Source of the DNA: Halichondria panicea
Lineage: Eukaryota > Porifera > Demospongiae > Suberitida > Halichondriidae
Length of the DNA stretch: 64,000 nt
Assembly: GCF_963675165.1 (NCBI RefSeq)
Contig: NC_087377.1
Span: forward strand, 10,650,632-10,714,631
Reading direction: 5' to 3'
The position numbers were made by a program, and so were the translations under genes. The notes below the pieces were generated by a model. The model worked only from the letters and a program-made list of their open reading frames with translations, was not told where the DNA came from and ran no database searches. Positions 34,115-46,600 of this stretch are shown piece by piece (positions within the stretch are counted from its first letter, which is position 1; every line of letters starts with the position of its first letter).

Positions 34115-37100
34115 TTACACCAAATATATCTGGTCAATGCTAGTCTGGACTTTATTGAGAAGCTGCTTCTTAGATAGTTTTACGAGTAGTCCTTTAGAAA
34201 AACTGAAAGTATCATGTTTTCTGTTTGCTGTATACGTAAAGACTCTTTCTTGTTCGAGAACGTTCAGCACCATGTCAAAGTCCTTCCCAAATTTAGGGTA
34301 GGGGTGATTGTCAGAGCGTGAGGCCGTAGAAGAAGTTTGTTCCTCAAAAGCTTGACAGACACGTTGCACAACAGCAATACACTTCCCAGCTTTTGTAACG
34401 GTTTTGTCGTTGACATTTGCTCCCATATTCCTTAGCACTGTCTTTAGTCTTCTGTTAAGATGTTCCATGTGAAGATCACACGGAATGTTGGTTCCAGGGA
34501 GCCCTCGTGTATTTACGCATCTACTCCAAAGAAGTTGAGACTTTTGCCTTTCAGAAAACAAGTAGTTGTATTGCAGCAACAAATTCACTGCCTCTTTAGC
34601 ATAATTGGGGTGATTGGTCGACTTAAATAGAATTAACAAAAACTTCCAATACCTCATGATTCGTTCCCCATCACCCTCTTTGATGGCATCATGGAAGCCA
34701 TGCCACAACAATCCTAGGGTCAATAGTTCAACTGCGTATAAATGTACACTATCATCTACTGTCTTCTGTTTTTCAGTAGTTTGCTGAGAAAAATCTAGAT
34801 GTGAAACGTATGTAAAGTTGGTTGTGATTGCTTTGGCAAGATCTGAAACTGAATCCATCGAGGTGTATGAAAGTATTTCCTTTGCAGCAGCAATGGCATG
34901 TGTATGCACCAGCAGCAAGAAGTAATCTTCAGCAGAGTTCATGTTGTCACAAGGATCAGTTGGTACAGATGTCCTATTAATCAAATTTCTCAGTTGGTAC
35001 ATAGTCCCTTTATCCCGTGATGACTTCACAGAATAAAGCCGTTGCCATATAGTCTAAATTGAACAAATGCATAAATAAAACAATCCGAGTTCTACAATTA
35101 CACACATGCAGTTTTTATATCCATTTTTCTTACCTTCATGAGTGTCATTCTGGCATGCCAATCCTCGACTACTGGAACGATCCCTTCTAGTCGGTCTTTA
35201 GCCTTGTCTTGTGACATTCGAAGTGCTTGGGCACCACGTACTCTGGCCACTGTTAGTTGGTCGCCACCAAGAAGTATTTTGAAGAATCGTGTATCATCAA
35301 AGTCGAGTATACTCCCATTAGGAAGAATGTACTTTCCTTCAGCTGGTCGGGTAGGAACAAACTTCACACAGTGTTCCAGGATCTTACACATTTCATTAAG
35401 CTTATTTTCATTGTGAAGGAGTACCCCAAGTGGCACCTAAAAACGAACCAAATTATGTATAATGTGGCATAACAATTTTAAATTACCACTAGAGACTTTA
35501 GAGCCATCTCCTTGTTTTGCTTGCTTTGTATATGCCATATTATTTTCGTTGCTTGATCTTTGTATCCTTCCATGTGCTGAACAATAACCCTATAATAATT
35601 ATAGTTATACATTATACGTATATGGAACCATGCATGCATGCATGCATACAATAGTCTTATAGTACAATTATATACCACATAAATATACCTGGACAGAAGA
35701 ATTTCTATTTCTTTCAATATGCAAGATATATCGTCTGCACACGGCACAAGCATGCTTGGGTCAGGGTCACATATTTCTGGATTCGAGTAGTATCACTGAG
35801 GGAAGATAGGTCCACTCTATCCTTCACTGCGTACGAATGAAAATAGTGGAGGGATTTTCCTTTAATTTCGTGACGCTGAAAAGATGGTTTGATATTTTTA
35901 TCAATATTATCACCCACGATCTTGAAGCCATTCCATGACGAATCGGCTTGTGTGGGATCTAAATCTTCTTGTCCGGACAACGAATCGTCATCATCATCTG
36001 TTTGCTGCACTTCTGAGTCATTACTGTCAGCTTCGTTATCTTTCGCTTGAACATCGTGTGTGTCATCACATGAACTATCTTCAGAAAACAATTCAAAATT
36101 TTAAAATTCCATATCCGACAAAGGACTGAAATCTGGGGCATAATTGTGACTATCAGAGTCAGAGTCGTCGTCATTATCCCTTAAAAAGGCTGGTGCAAGC
36201 TTTCGGTGAGTGATTGGGATTGAGCTACACCCATCAACCTGCACAATAATTATACATGCACTTGCATATATATAACTGTATAATCAATAATTGTTATAAT
36301 TTGCGGCCAACCTTCTTATGATACGTATATACATGCATCACACAATGTCGCATACTTACTTGCTCAAGTGACGTTAACTTCTCTTTTAATTCATCTCCCC
36401 AATATTCAACAGCCACATCATACCCCTCACTGATTGCTTCCACAAGATTGAGTGTCCCTTGATAAGACAAACATATGTTGAGAGGCTGAAGGTTCATGTA
36501 GATCTGAAGTAGGATAGATATATAGAAGTTATATAGGAATATATGTTTGTATTATTACCTGTTTGTTAGATCCATTTCCATACAACATGATTGAAGTTGC
36601 ACGCTGTACCAGCCCCATGCGCTTGTGTCGCGACTTTATTAGTAGGGATGCTAAGAAACAAATCAATGGTTTATGCTTAGCTGGTTGTGGAACTACTTGT
36701 CTCAATAAAGAAAGTAGAGTAGGAATCATTTTTTCCATATCCAAAATCACTGTTTCCCAGCTGAAACACTTTACTGCTTCAATCCTGTCCCTTAAAATGG
36801 AGTCGTATTGGTCAGAGCTAAGGCTTTTCATCTCTTTTTTAATTTTAAGACACACTTCCGAGACAATTGGTTTCAAAGTATCCTTAGAATTGACCATAGT
36901 TGATGCCAGTGACTTATAACTTTTCCGTGCAAAACGTTTGATGCCTGTTTTCCTCGCAGGAGTGCATATCTTGAGTTCTTTTGGTCCGGATTTGTAATTG
37001 ATTCTAACCTATATACCACGAGAACGAACAATAATCAATACTATACGCAACTATATACCGTATAGCGCGAAATTTTCGAGGCACTTATATTTCGTGGATT

Positions 37101-37758
37101 GGCCTCTAAAAGCCATTTCGTTGCACAATGTTCGCGGAATGACTGCTTACCGGAAGCCACGCCTTTAAATCTTGCACGTTATAGCAGGTAAAGAACGATT
37201 TTCGTGGACTTAATTTTCGTGTAGGATTGCTAACCCACGAAATCCACGAAAATTAAGCCCCTCGAAAATTTCGCGCTATACGGTATATATATACGCATGA
37301 TATGATAAAGTTCCATGCATCAGCAATACCTTGACATCTGGTGATTTCTGACTCTCTGCAGGAGGAATATATGAACTGCTAGGCCTAATAGGGCCTAGTG
37401 ATAAACGTGGTTGTTTTGGCGTACTTGACTGAGCATCTGCGGAAATGGATCTTTTTCGAGTGCAATGTAGCTGAGAAAGAAGAGTTTCAATACATTTCTT
37501 CAGTGCAGTTGCTTTTGCAGTCCAATTACCAAAGGATATGACCTGTTGCTCACATTTGCGGCATAAGTATGCAGTTGGGTCACTTGTCTCTTCAAAGTTG
37601 GCCAATGGAACAACTGAGATGCCTTGTAATTGCTCTTTTACTTCCTTGCAACTTTCTCCATGCAGTTTTCTCCTTGTCCTCTTATCACTAGGAAGCGTTG
37701 ATTTACACAGGCAGCAAGTGTAATGGTCCATTTTCTGATGAGCTATAGCTACACTCAT
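34115..37758 (-). pseudogene. Zinc-finger plus DUF6589 protein of the transposon, slightly decayed
   Basis: Seven exons: 37758-37330, 37008-36559, 36503-36360, 36238-35689, 35589-35487, 35436-35134 and 35053-34115. Exon 1 has paired CxxC motifs (CCLC.., YLCRKC) like a ZAD-type finger. Later motifs match what I know as DUF6589: NICLSYQGTLNLVE, KIVGDNIDKNIKP with SLHYFHSYAVKDR, GGDQLTVARVRGAQALR, VVEDWHARMTLMK and CDLHMEHLNRRLK with GANVNDKTVTKAGK. The conserved acidic positions (GDN, GDQ, EDW, MEH) could form an RNase H-like transposase core; this is inference. The copy is damaged in the fourth exon, with an in-frame TAA after PLSDMEF and a one-base shift between LSSLSD and NPEICDPD. Intron 1 holds a MITE. 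Confidence 0.8.
37056..37285. mobile_element. MITE with TACCGTATAGCGCGAAA termini inside the RecQ transposon
   Basis: The ends TACCGTATAGCGCGAAATTT and its inverse. It fills most of intron 1 of the DUF6589 gene, so it inserted into the transposon or an ancestor of it. Close copies are at 12602-12839 and 45803-46040. Confidence 0.75.
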
Positions 37759-38396
37759 AGTGTCTCACAGTACAGGCAGCAAGTACGTTGAATGGTCCAA
37801 GCTAGCCGTTGCTGTAACGTCATAATGATATTCACAGGTAAATAATTATGGTTTTCACACCTTGTTGCGGGCAATTATCGGTCCAAGAAATTCCTGGACC
37901 ATAGAACGAGTGCTACATTGGAACTTGACCAGGCGTTCTTTCAGATAACGAACGGCTGGTCTCGAGGCTAACTCTACTGCACTGTACTGTACTGTTCATA
38001 ACAGATTATGTTCCTGGTAAATGCGCTCCAAGTACTGTGTGGGAGGACAGTTATTGAGGTTTTCTCTCGCCCACGCTCGTTAAAATTTGTCGTACGTCAG
38101 TAGGGGATCACGCGACTTAGCAAGGCAGGCTCTCCTTTTTCTTAGTTACTTCCTTCTTTCTTTCTTTGTTCCTCCAATATTTCTCTTCTGTGACAAAGAA
38201 CAGAAAAAGGAGAGGCTGCGAAGGAGGCTAATTCAGGACAGGATGTACGTGCTGTAACGGGCCTGTGGTTCCGGGATGTAAGCAGGCCGTGGGCGATTAC
38301 ATCCGCATACAGGCCCGTATACAGGCCCGTATACCGGCCTGTATTCAACTGATTTTCCCCACGGGCCTGAAACAGGCCCGTGGATTTTTGGCTGTG

Positions 38397-38662
38397 CACT
38401 TTAATGTCATTCTCCTATCCTGGGCTATAGTTTTATACTGTCAGAAGAGCCATCTCGAACATTCTAGAATTCTCTGGAACATGATTATAACGTGGTATCT
38501 CGAGTAACATCCGCGCTACGCTGCGGTTTAGGTCATCACAACAATATCTATTTCTACACCCAATTTAATTCAACATGATTTAAAGACAAAATAAGTTCTG
38601 AATAAATATAGCACTGACCTAGTATAATGCTGATGGCAAGCCTGTAGAGACAGGTTACCAAT
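38397..38662. other. Short spacer with a solitary MITE piece
   Basis: No gene. It holds a truncated copy (about 38495-38570) of the right half of the 4041-4561 element. Confidence 0.5.
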
Positions 38663-39496
38663 TAGAGTAAGTAACCCATCTTCGCCAGACACCTATAATC
38701 GGCGGCTATTGCACAAAGCACAAGACAATTTTGCACAAAACTAACTACATGGATCTACAGATGGGTAAGAAAGTAACAGCTCCCCAAAATTTAGAAAGAA
38801 TAGCTTGCTTGCGGACGGAATGGTGGTCATGAGAAGTGAGCTGCCGAATTGATCAATTGTCGTCAGTGAGACATTTATCTCCGTCTTTGCACGCTTACCA
38901 AGCACTGAAACTACCCAGCACTAAACAATGCTTCTTGGCACAACTCTAACTAGTGAGCACTACTTGCAGGCATGGCAAAGCAGCGTTAGCTGCAGATCGA
39001 GCCCCACCCAGCTAGGCATGACAAAAATTTTGCAAAAAATAGTGCTGATTCAGCAATATTATTGTGCACATATCTTCAGGGCGGCCTGAAATCGAGACTA
39101 ATCCCAGTTTAATTTGCCACAATTATTGCTGAATCAGCATTATTTTCTGCAAAATTTTTGTCATGCCTAGCTGGGTGGGGCTCGATCTGCAGCTAACGCT
39201 GTTTTGCCTGCAAGTAGTGCTCACTAGTTAGAGTGGTGCCAAGAAGCATTGTTTAGTGTTGGTAGTTTCAGTGCTTGGTAAGCGTGCAAAGATGGAGACG
39301 ATTATCGATACATTCGGCAGCTCACTTTTCATGACCATCATTCCGTCCGCAAGCAAGTTATTCTTTCCAAATTTTGGGGAGCTGTTACTTTCTTACCCAT
39401 CTGTAGATCCATGTAGTTAGTTTTGTGCAAAATTGTCTTGTGCTTCGTGCAATAGCCGCCGATTATAGGTGTCTGGCGAAGATAGGTTACTTACTC
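38663..39496. mobile_element. Foldback element of 834 bp
   Basis: Two arms of about 390 bp pair: TAGAGTAAGTAAC..ATCTTCGCCAGACACC at the left and the inverse at the right, meeting around 39060-39100. A further 70-bp repeat of the right-arm segment follows at 39497-39567. No coding sequence. Confidence 0.85.
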
Positions 39497-39567
39497 TATC
39501 TGTAGATCCATGTAGTTAGTTTTGTGCAAAATTGTCTTGTGCTTCGTGCAATAGCCGCCGATTATAG

Positions 39568-40114
39568 AGGTCTAGATGTTGTCACAAGAATGAACTAATG
39601 ATAAAGCATCAATTTCCTGGTAAGAAAATGCAGCAACTGTATGTAATCTGTGACTGGTGCATGTACAGTTGCGAGATATCTTCAAGATGAATTGTAATGT
39701 GTACAGCACACTGTATTAATGTAAGAGATTCGAGATTAAAAAAAGAACACACCACTAAGAATAATCTTACCGGCGTACTATGAAGTCAGTCAACAGCTTG
39801 AATTATCGCAAAGATTGAGCCCCTCACTAGTTGGAGCATGCAAAGACTATACTGACCCACAATCTTGTTTTCGAACTTTTTGTTACTTCAGTGCGCATGC
39901 TCTTCCAACCCTACTCTTCCCCATTTTTTCACAAAATGTTTTTGCACTTGTGTACATATGAGTGTCTGATAACAGTGTGAGTCTGATACGACAGTTCCCA
40001 TTCTATGTATCTATTTCAGTACTACATGTACGTAGCTTTTGCGTGCACGTGTGTATAGCCTAGGGCATTATCTCGAGGAGTGTTTACATTGACTCCACTT
40101 TTATCGTTCCTCAG
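39568..40114. other. Non-coding stretch upstream of the D4 fragment
   Basis: The last 150 bases match the D1 and D2 introns upstream of the DDQEAEAL exon (CGTGTGTATAGCCTAGGGCATTATCTCGAG region, about 40040-40080). The rest is unassigned. Confidence 0.5.
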
Positions 40115-42537
40115 ATGACCAAGAGGCAGAAGCACTTGTAGCCCAACAGAAGGTTAAGGTTGGAGAGAACATATCAAGTACTGTGGCTCACAAACAACGG
40201 AGTTGCGGAGGTACAGGTATGATTCAGTTTAGTGTGCTACAAGTAGTATACCTAGCACCTATATACCTAGATAAACAGTGTATTGTCGTAATAATGACGA
40301 TTTCACGCTATTGTATTTAACTGTGATTGCTTATAAACAAATTGTGTATAGCGAGTGCACAAAGCCTCACACGTACGCATATACCCTTTAGAAGTAGTGT
40401 TCTCTTGACATTTTTAGATGACGAGACTCGTGGCTCTGTCTCTGGGAAGGGCCCGCTAAAGAAGCAAAGCTCCCACCAGCTCACTTTGGGACTGTGGGTG
40501 TGGCTATCATATGTGCACTGACCCTGGTTACATGTGTGCGTCACGGAAGAGGCTATACTTCTACTACTCTCCATCCCTCTCTGGGTGAGTGCTTAATGTT
40601 TAGCATAATACTTATTATTGTCCCACAGGAACACTAAACTATGTTATGTGTGCTTCGTACATTAACAATCCCTAGTGCCACTTTTATTCATTTTTATGGT
40701 ACAATCCAATGTAGTAGGACAAGCCACTACTTTTGCTTGGTATACAAACAACACAACAAATGAAGGGAAGTATCGACAAGCTTGAATTTCCCATATTGCA
40801 ATGCAGAGCTATTTTTGCATTCTACTACAGGTGTATATAATTTATCTTGCTGCCAGAAACTATGTGTGGCCTTTAGAAGCTGCACTAATCTACTTAGCAA
40901 GCGTGTAGCACGTGTAGAATTGTAGGGCTTGCTGCTTTGTTTCTGAGAACATTCTATGAATTAAAGGGTATACAGGCCAATTTACCACAGAAAGCAATTG
41001 CAACATTGATTGTACTTGTAACAATTTGCCATGACTGTTTGAATATTTTGCTGGTAAAAAACCACTGCGAATGAGCCAAATCAGCAGAAAATTTGACACT
41101 TTGCTGTCTAATTTTTGCGTTCTGGCAGTACAGTTTTTTGCGAAGCGATCAAAATTTGCATATGTTTGATCCTTGCAAAATATTCTACGGTAAATTGTCA
41201 GTAATAAAAATAAGAACTTGTATTTGGAAATCCGTAGACAAAAATCTCACCTCTGTAATAAATTTACCGTATAGTGGGTATATTTCGAGGGTATAAACTT
41301 TCGCGGATTTTAATTTTTGCGGAATAGCAGCCTTTTTGCAGCATGCATGCATGCGATATTAAATTTGTGGGTATAATGTTCGGGGTGCTTGATCAGCAAA
41401 GACCGCAAACATTTATACCCTTGAAATATACACGCTATACGGTATTTGATTGCAGCTTACAGCCAGTTATAACGTACATGTCATGTTATTTATTCGCTGA
41501 TTGCAGCTTATAAGTACCGGTGGCTTGATAGAGGCACACCCTGGATCAGAGCTCTTGCAGACAGACTGGCATACCCCCAGATGTTTCATAATCTAGGACT
41601 AGCTGCATACTGTGGTGTCTTCCTCATCCCCCCTGACTACATTGATCTACCAATATCAACCGACCCAACTTAATTTGAACACCATCGGGACCTCTCTAGG
41701 TAAGTGCCTTTTCATATACTGTATATATAGCGGGAAATGTTCGCTATTTGGCCAGAAAAGTAATGTTCTTGGGTTCTAATATTCGCGTTTCAATGCCTGG
41801 ATGTAACTTTGCATGTGAAATATCGGTGCGTGGGAGTTTACCCCGGTTCTAATTTGTGAAACATTTTCGAGGGCAGAGCAGTTAACGCTAAAATTTCGAG
41901 TGGTGCAAGCTGTGCTGTTCTAATGCTTCTCGCCATGTTTTTTTCGCTCAAAAGTGTTATGAGGTACCGTAAAGTGGGAAATTTTCGCAGGTGCTATATT
42001 TTGCTCCAGAGCCCTCAGTAGAAATTTTCGTGGGTTCTAATAATACCAGGAAACCGTACCCACCTTATCTTTTCATGTGAAATACCAGTGGGTGGGAGTT
42101 TATCCCAGTTTTAATTTTTGTACTAACTGTCTGCCCTCGAAAAATACGAAATTTTGCACCATAATTATATATTTTTTTAAATAATTACGAAGCCAAAGGT
42201 CGTTTTTTTGGGAGGGAGGGGATGAAAAATGATGTTGAAGTCCTGGTGTTGTATCTAATTGGAGGTTATTCTACAATCCTCAATACAGGCCGCTTAAATT
42301 AGTTTTTAGCAGCCTGGAATGGTTTAACGTCTATTTATGTACTTTTTAGAGATAATTATAAGAAAATTGCTGGCTACAAAATCACCTGCTGTACAGTAGT
42401 AAGAAATTTAATTATTTTATCTCTTCATTGCAGCTGCTGAACCTTCAGGTGGACACTCGCCCCTCATTGATGATTCAGAACCAGCAGTCCCTACTACATC
42501 CCAAACTTATAGTTTTAATTACTGTGTAGACTCCTAA
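40115..42537 (+). pseudogene. D4: 5'-truncated, decayed copy of the D receptor gene
   Basis: Recognisable exons at 40115-40216 (DDQEAEALVAQQKVKVGEN), about 40418-40585 (second-helix exon), about 41507-41700 (AYKYRWLDRGTPWIRALADR) and 42434-42537 (AAEPSGGHSPLIDDSEPAV). The second-helix exon has lost one base after KKQ relative to D2, which throws off the frame before the helix. The WLDRGT exon runs into a stop after ISTDPT. No signal peptide, Cys-rich or first-helix exon is present. The last exon differs from that of D1 and D2, so D genes have used at least two kinds of C-terminus. It converges with C'. Confidence 0.75.
41265..41444. mobile_element. MITE with TACCGTATAGTGGGTATA termini
   Basis: The ends TACCGTATAGTGGGTATATT and GCTATACGGTA are inverted, with paired inner GCGGAATAGC-type motifs. 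It lies in an intron of the D4 fragment. Confidence 0.6.
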
Positions 42538-43695
42538 TAAGACTTATTTGCATTTTTAAAGGTATCAATAGATCACTCATAATTATATCAGGTTCTCTAT
42601 TGTGAATTGCAAGTTTTCACCTGATCGCAAACGAAAACTGAGCAATATCACATACCGTCTTTATTCAATTTTAAGTGACACTTTTTTAAGCAATTATAAA
42701 AGCAGGGGTCGAAAAATTATAGTTTGAAGCTTGCGTCGCATGTTTAGAGGGATTAATATTCCAGACCGCTTAAATTGTTGTGTCAAGTGACCTTGGAATC
42801 GAAGCCATGCAGGTGGCTACATTTGATTGTGACCTCCATTTAGGACGTGACATAAAATTGTTGCATTGTTGTCAACGCCGGTTAGTGGTCAGAAAATAGT
42901 CTGTCGCATAATTATTTTCACAAAAAGTGTCATATATTTCGAGCATGAGTATATATACTCAATTTTAAACTTACGCATTTGAAACCATGCATACTATGTT
43001 ACGATCAGATTACAGCCTTCAAGTGCTGGTAAATTAAACAATCGTATGGTGGAAATTTCCGTTTTTTTTGTACTGTAGAGCATCATCTAAAAATCAAAAA
43101 TTCTGCAAATATAGCTGTAAAAAGACCTTCTGCAGATAATATTTCTGCGAATTAAACTCATATGCTGAGTTGTAAATGTATAATGAATGCCGTAAAGTAC
43201 GAAATTTCAAATTTCTAGAACGTTAATTCTTAGAACTAATAATTTAGATTTTTGTAATACTGCATGCGGTATAATTAATATCGTCATGATAATTATGGAT
43301 ACTACTGTACTGTAACAGCGGGTATATATATTTCCAGGGTACGTATAAATGCGGCTTTTTGCTGATTAAGCATGTATATATACAACTGTACCGCGAACAT
43401 TTATATCGCATGCATACATGCTGCAAGAAAGCCGCTATTCTGCGGAAGTTTAAACCCTCAAAATATGCCTGCTATATAATTATGGCATACTTTGTACACA
43501 ACCGATATTCTTATTCATTAATGGTATTATCAGCACCATTTCTGAGCAATCAGAGATTCAGATATACAACTACGTAAGTTGAGTTGAACCTCTTAATTGA
43601 TCTACATCATGAATTAATACTCAGCATAATGAAAAGCTCTGTGCCTATCACTCTACTATTATGGGTATATACAGCGTACAATAATGTATTGGTAG

Positions 43696-46600
43696 CTAAG
43701 CAGTTAGCTGCATGGCTTCATCTGAGGAACCCTGCATTCATATGGAAGAAAAATATGTAAATTAATAACAGTTACTGCCGAATAATGTTTTGCGAGCATC
43801 AAACATTTGCGAGGGTTGATCAATTCGCAACAATAAAATCCTAGTAAATATATACACACGATCCTTGCCAGAACGCAATAGTATAGATCGCAAAGGGTCA
43901 AATTTTCTGCTGCTTTGGCTCCTAATTTGCAAAGGTTTTTTCACTCGCAAAATATTTTAGTAATACGGTACAGTCTAGAGAGTAGAATACCACAAATTAA
44001 TGTAATGTATGATAGGAACATTTTGTGCTGCTACCTAGGTGAATGAATAAGCTACAACATATCCAAACATGTTTCCGTAAGGTGGTGGGTTGTGGTGATT
44101 AGTAAATAGTGGGTAATCGGGAGAGAAAAGATCAACGGTTTCTGGCTAAGGTCTGGGACTTTGTCGCATAGTTAGGCTATGTAAGGTTCTACATAATTAT
44201 GTTGTTTACATAATTATATCTTAACATCCTAGCTCCGCAGAACTCAAAATTGCTAGTTTTTAGTGCTCTTTTGGTTAGTGTAGATTATTCATTCACGTAC
44301 ACAATGGTATCAGCACAATTTCAATCTTAAGATACGTTTAAGTACAACCAATCTTCTCTGTATACGCCCTTGGTACAACTACTCACACGTTTGTGGATTC
44401 TACTCTCTAGACTCTGAAGTACGGTCACTTTAATATACTGGTGACTGCACGAAATACGACCATGTACGTACGTACGCTTGCCCCAAACTACTATGTTTAT
44501 TGGCCGGATATGATGTTTTGGGTGTGGTTTGGCAAATAAAATTGGTTCTATGCCCATCGGATAAGAGTTGTATTAGCAGTTAAAATAATTCATAATCCTC
44601 GAGAAAGAACCGCAAAATTAGATTTGAGGCATAATTATTTTTTTATAGGGTCAGCTATTACTGAAATAATTATGGCCACCTCGCTATTCCGGCCAAACTA
44701 CAATGTACACTATCCTAATGGTGACCGGATTAACGAGAGTTTACTGTAGTGTAATAATACAAACTTACCAGTGAAGATGCTTGGGAGGCACCTGCATAAA
44801 CAACTACTCCCGTATCACACTCAACAAGAGGCTGCAAAAGGACACAATATATTAGTGAGCAGTAGATCGACTGAACAATAATTATACGTATTTGTAGGTG
44901 AATAGTCTTTGCAGTCACACACTTATAAAACATGATATAATTATAAGAGAGCTGCATATAGTCAGCTTTGGAATGATAAGTCAGTCTCACACATGCATGA
45001 GTCGACACGACTTTTAAAACACCATCGTGTAATTATGCATAATTGCAGCGTCAGCAAATATTAATACACCTTATTTTGCATCGGCAGTGTGTATACAAGT
45101 CGTCCACTCGTGGAAGAACCATCTTCAGGCTGAGTTCCATGGGAATGGTCAGGCATATCCAGTACAGTACTAGGTAGCTCCACACATACATGGTGGAGGT
45201 TAGCATTGGAAATGCCATTTTCCTCTGGTTGGTTTCCCTGCAACGATATAAAATAATAATACGATATAAAATAATAATTAAAAAGGCAAAAAACAAATAT
45301 AAATTGACGGTCAATTGTATTAATAATACATAAACACAATCACATAACCGTATAATTATGGCTAAACATTTTCATGAGATGCAAAATTTTGCGTTTTTCG
45401 GTAACGCAAAAATTAAAACTGGGATAAACTCCCATGCATGCACAAGTATTGCACATGCTAAGCTTAGCTGGCAATGAAACGCAAACATTAATTTTAGCTG
45501 AGGACAAATTGCACTCACGAAAATTTCCCGCAAATTTGTACTGAAATTGTTGGCGTACCATTTGATTAGAAAAGCTGGGAGGGAATTCGGGTTGCACACC
45601 AGATTGATCACTGTTTTGGCTTCCCCTGTGAGTTGCTGAACCAGGAGCTCGATCTCCTATACGAAACATAGCACTAAAAAGTTGGTTGTTACATTTAATA
45701 ATAGGAAGATACAGGTGCACGCACACTATAATAATAATATTTTTTGTTTAAAAAAAGGTATAATTATAGCTTGAACAAAAGGTTAGGTAATACATTATAC
45801 ATTACCGTATAGCGCGAAATTTTCGATGCAATTACATTTCGTGGAATGGCCTCTAAAAGCATTTCGTTGCACAATGTTCACGGAATGACTGCTTACTAGA
45901 AGCCACACCTTTAAATCTTTATCTTTGCACGTTATAGCAGGTAATTCTAACAATTTTTGTGGACTTAATTTTCGTGTAGGATTGCTAACCCACGAAATCT
46001 GCAAAAATTAAGCCCCTCGAAAATTTCGCGCTATAGAGTATTATGTAACTACAGTAAAAATTTCCATGACAGTTAGTTGGTAAATATGATGTACATGTAT
46101 ACCTCTAACTCTTTCTTGCACTGGACAGGGTTTACTCTCAGTTTCACCCAAAGGTACTTTCCTCTCATGTTGAACAGATACATTATTAATCTCCATGTGC
46201 TCAGGGAGGTTAACAGCATCTTCTTTACGTACCCTCTGCCTCACAATGTGCCTAGCTGCACCACAACCACCAACAACAACAACAGCAACAACACCAAAGA
46301 CAACGATACCAAAAATAACAGCAGCAGCAATAAGACCTTTTTCCAATTCTCCTGTGACATGTAAGAGCAAACGCCATAAAGCACAATGGTTATACTATAC
46401 TATACTTATTACTAACGTTTGTGAATGATGAGTGTTGCAGAATCAGTCGTATTTACGATTGGTGAATCTTCGGGTGGAGTTAAAACTTGTGCTCTCACTC
46501 TGTACTGACCAACTTGCAGAGAGGTGTTGGGGAAAGTAGTGCATTGGTGGTCACCAACAGTAGCACCCTCAGGGAAATCCACCTCTCGACAAGTATCTAA

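Larger units (their letters stand above)
32396..37970. mobile_element. RecQ-DUF6589 DNA transposon, 69-bp TIRs, 9-bp TSD
   Basis: The TIRs 32396-32464 and 37902-37970 start TAGCCTCGAGACCAGCCG and I read them as identical over 69 bp. The direct repeat ACTCTACTG flanks them at 32387-32395 and 37971-37979. Inside are two convergent genes: a RecQ-type helicase (plus, 32504-33953) and a multi-exon zinc-finger plus DUF6589 gene (minus, 37758-34115), with 161 bp between their 3' ends. Identical TIRs suggest recent insertion, although the minus-strand gene carries one stop and one frameshift. I cannot assign it to a classical superfamily; the TSD length resembles Mutator-like elements, but the proteins do not. 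Confidence 0.85.
29538..38230. mobile_element. Element Y: TAGCCTCCTTCGCAGCC termini and 9-bp TSD
   Basis: The left terminal region (29538 to about 29675) and the right one (38230 to about 38105) are inverted copies sharing TAGCCTCCTTCGCAGCC, CTCTCCTTTTTCTG, GGAGGAACAAAGAAAGAAAG and GAGCCTGCCTTGCTAAG. The 9-bp direct repeat ATTCAGGAC lies just outside both ends (29529-29537 and 38231-38239). Its own interior has no recognised gene once the nested elements are removed, so it is probably non-autonomous. Confidence 0.75.
27884..38396. mobile_element. Outer element X: inverted CACAGCCAAAAATCCACGGG ends around the transposon nest
   Basis: The left end CACAGCCAAAAATCCACGGG recurs inverted at the right end (38396). 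Subterminal CAGGCCCGT-like repeats are abundant near both ends. No clear target-site duplication was found, so the two ends could instead be separate copies in opposite orientation. Everything between, including the RecQ transposon, would be younger insertions plus the element's own interior (27884-29537). Confidence 0.45.

Noticed and set aside
32396-37970. Classifying the RecQ element as Helitron or Mutator
   Set aside because: Helitrons lack TIRs and TSDs and encode Rep/PIF1-type helicases. The Mutator-like TSD length fits, but no MULE transposase is seen.
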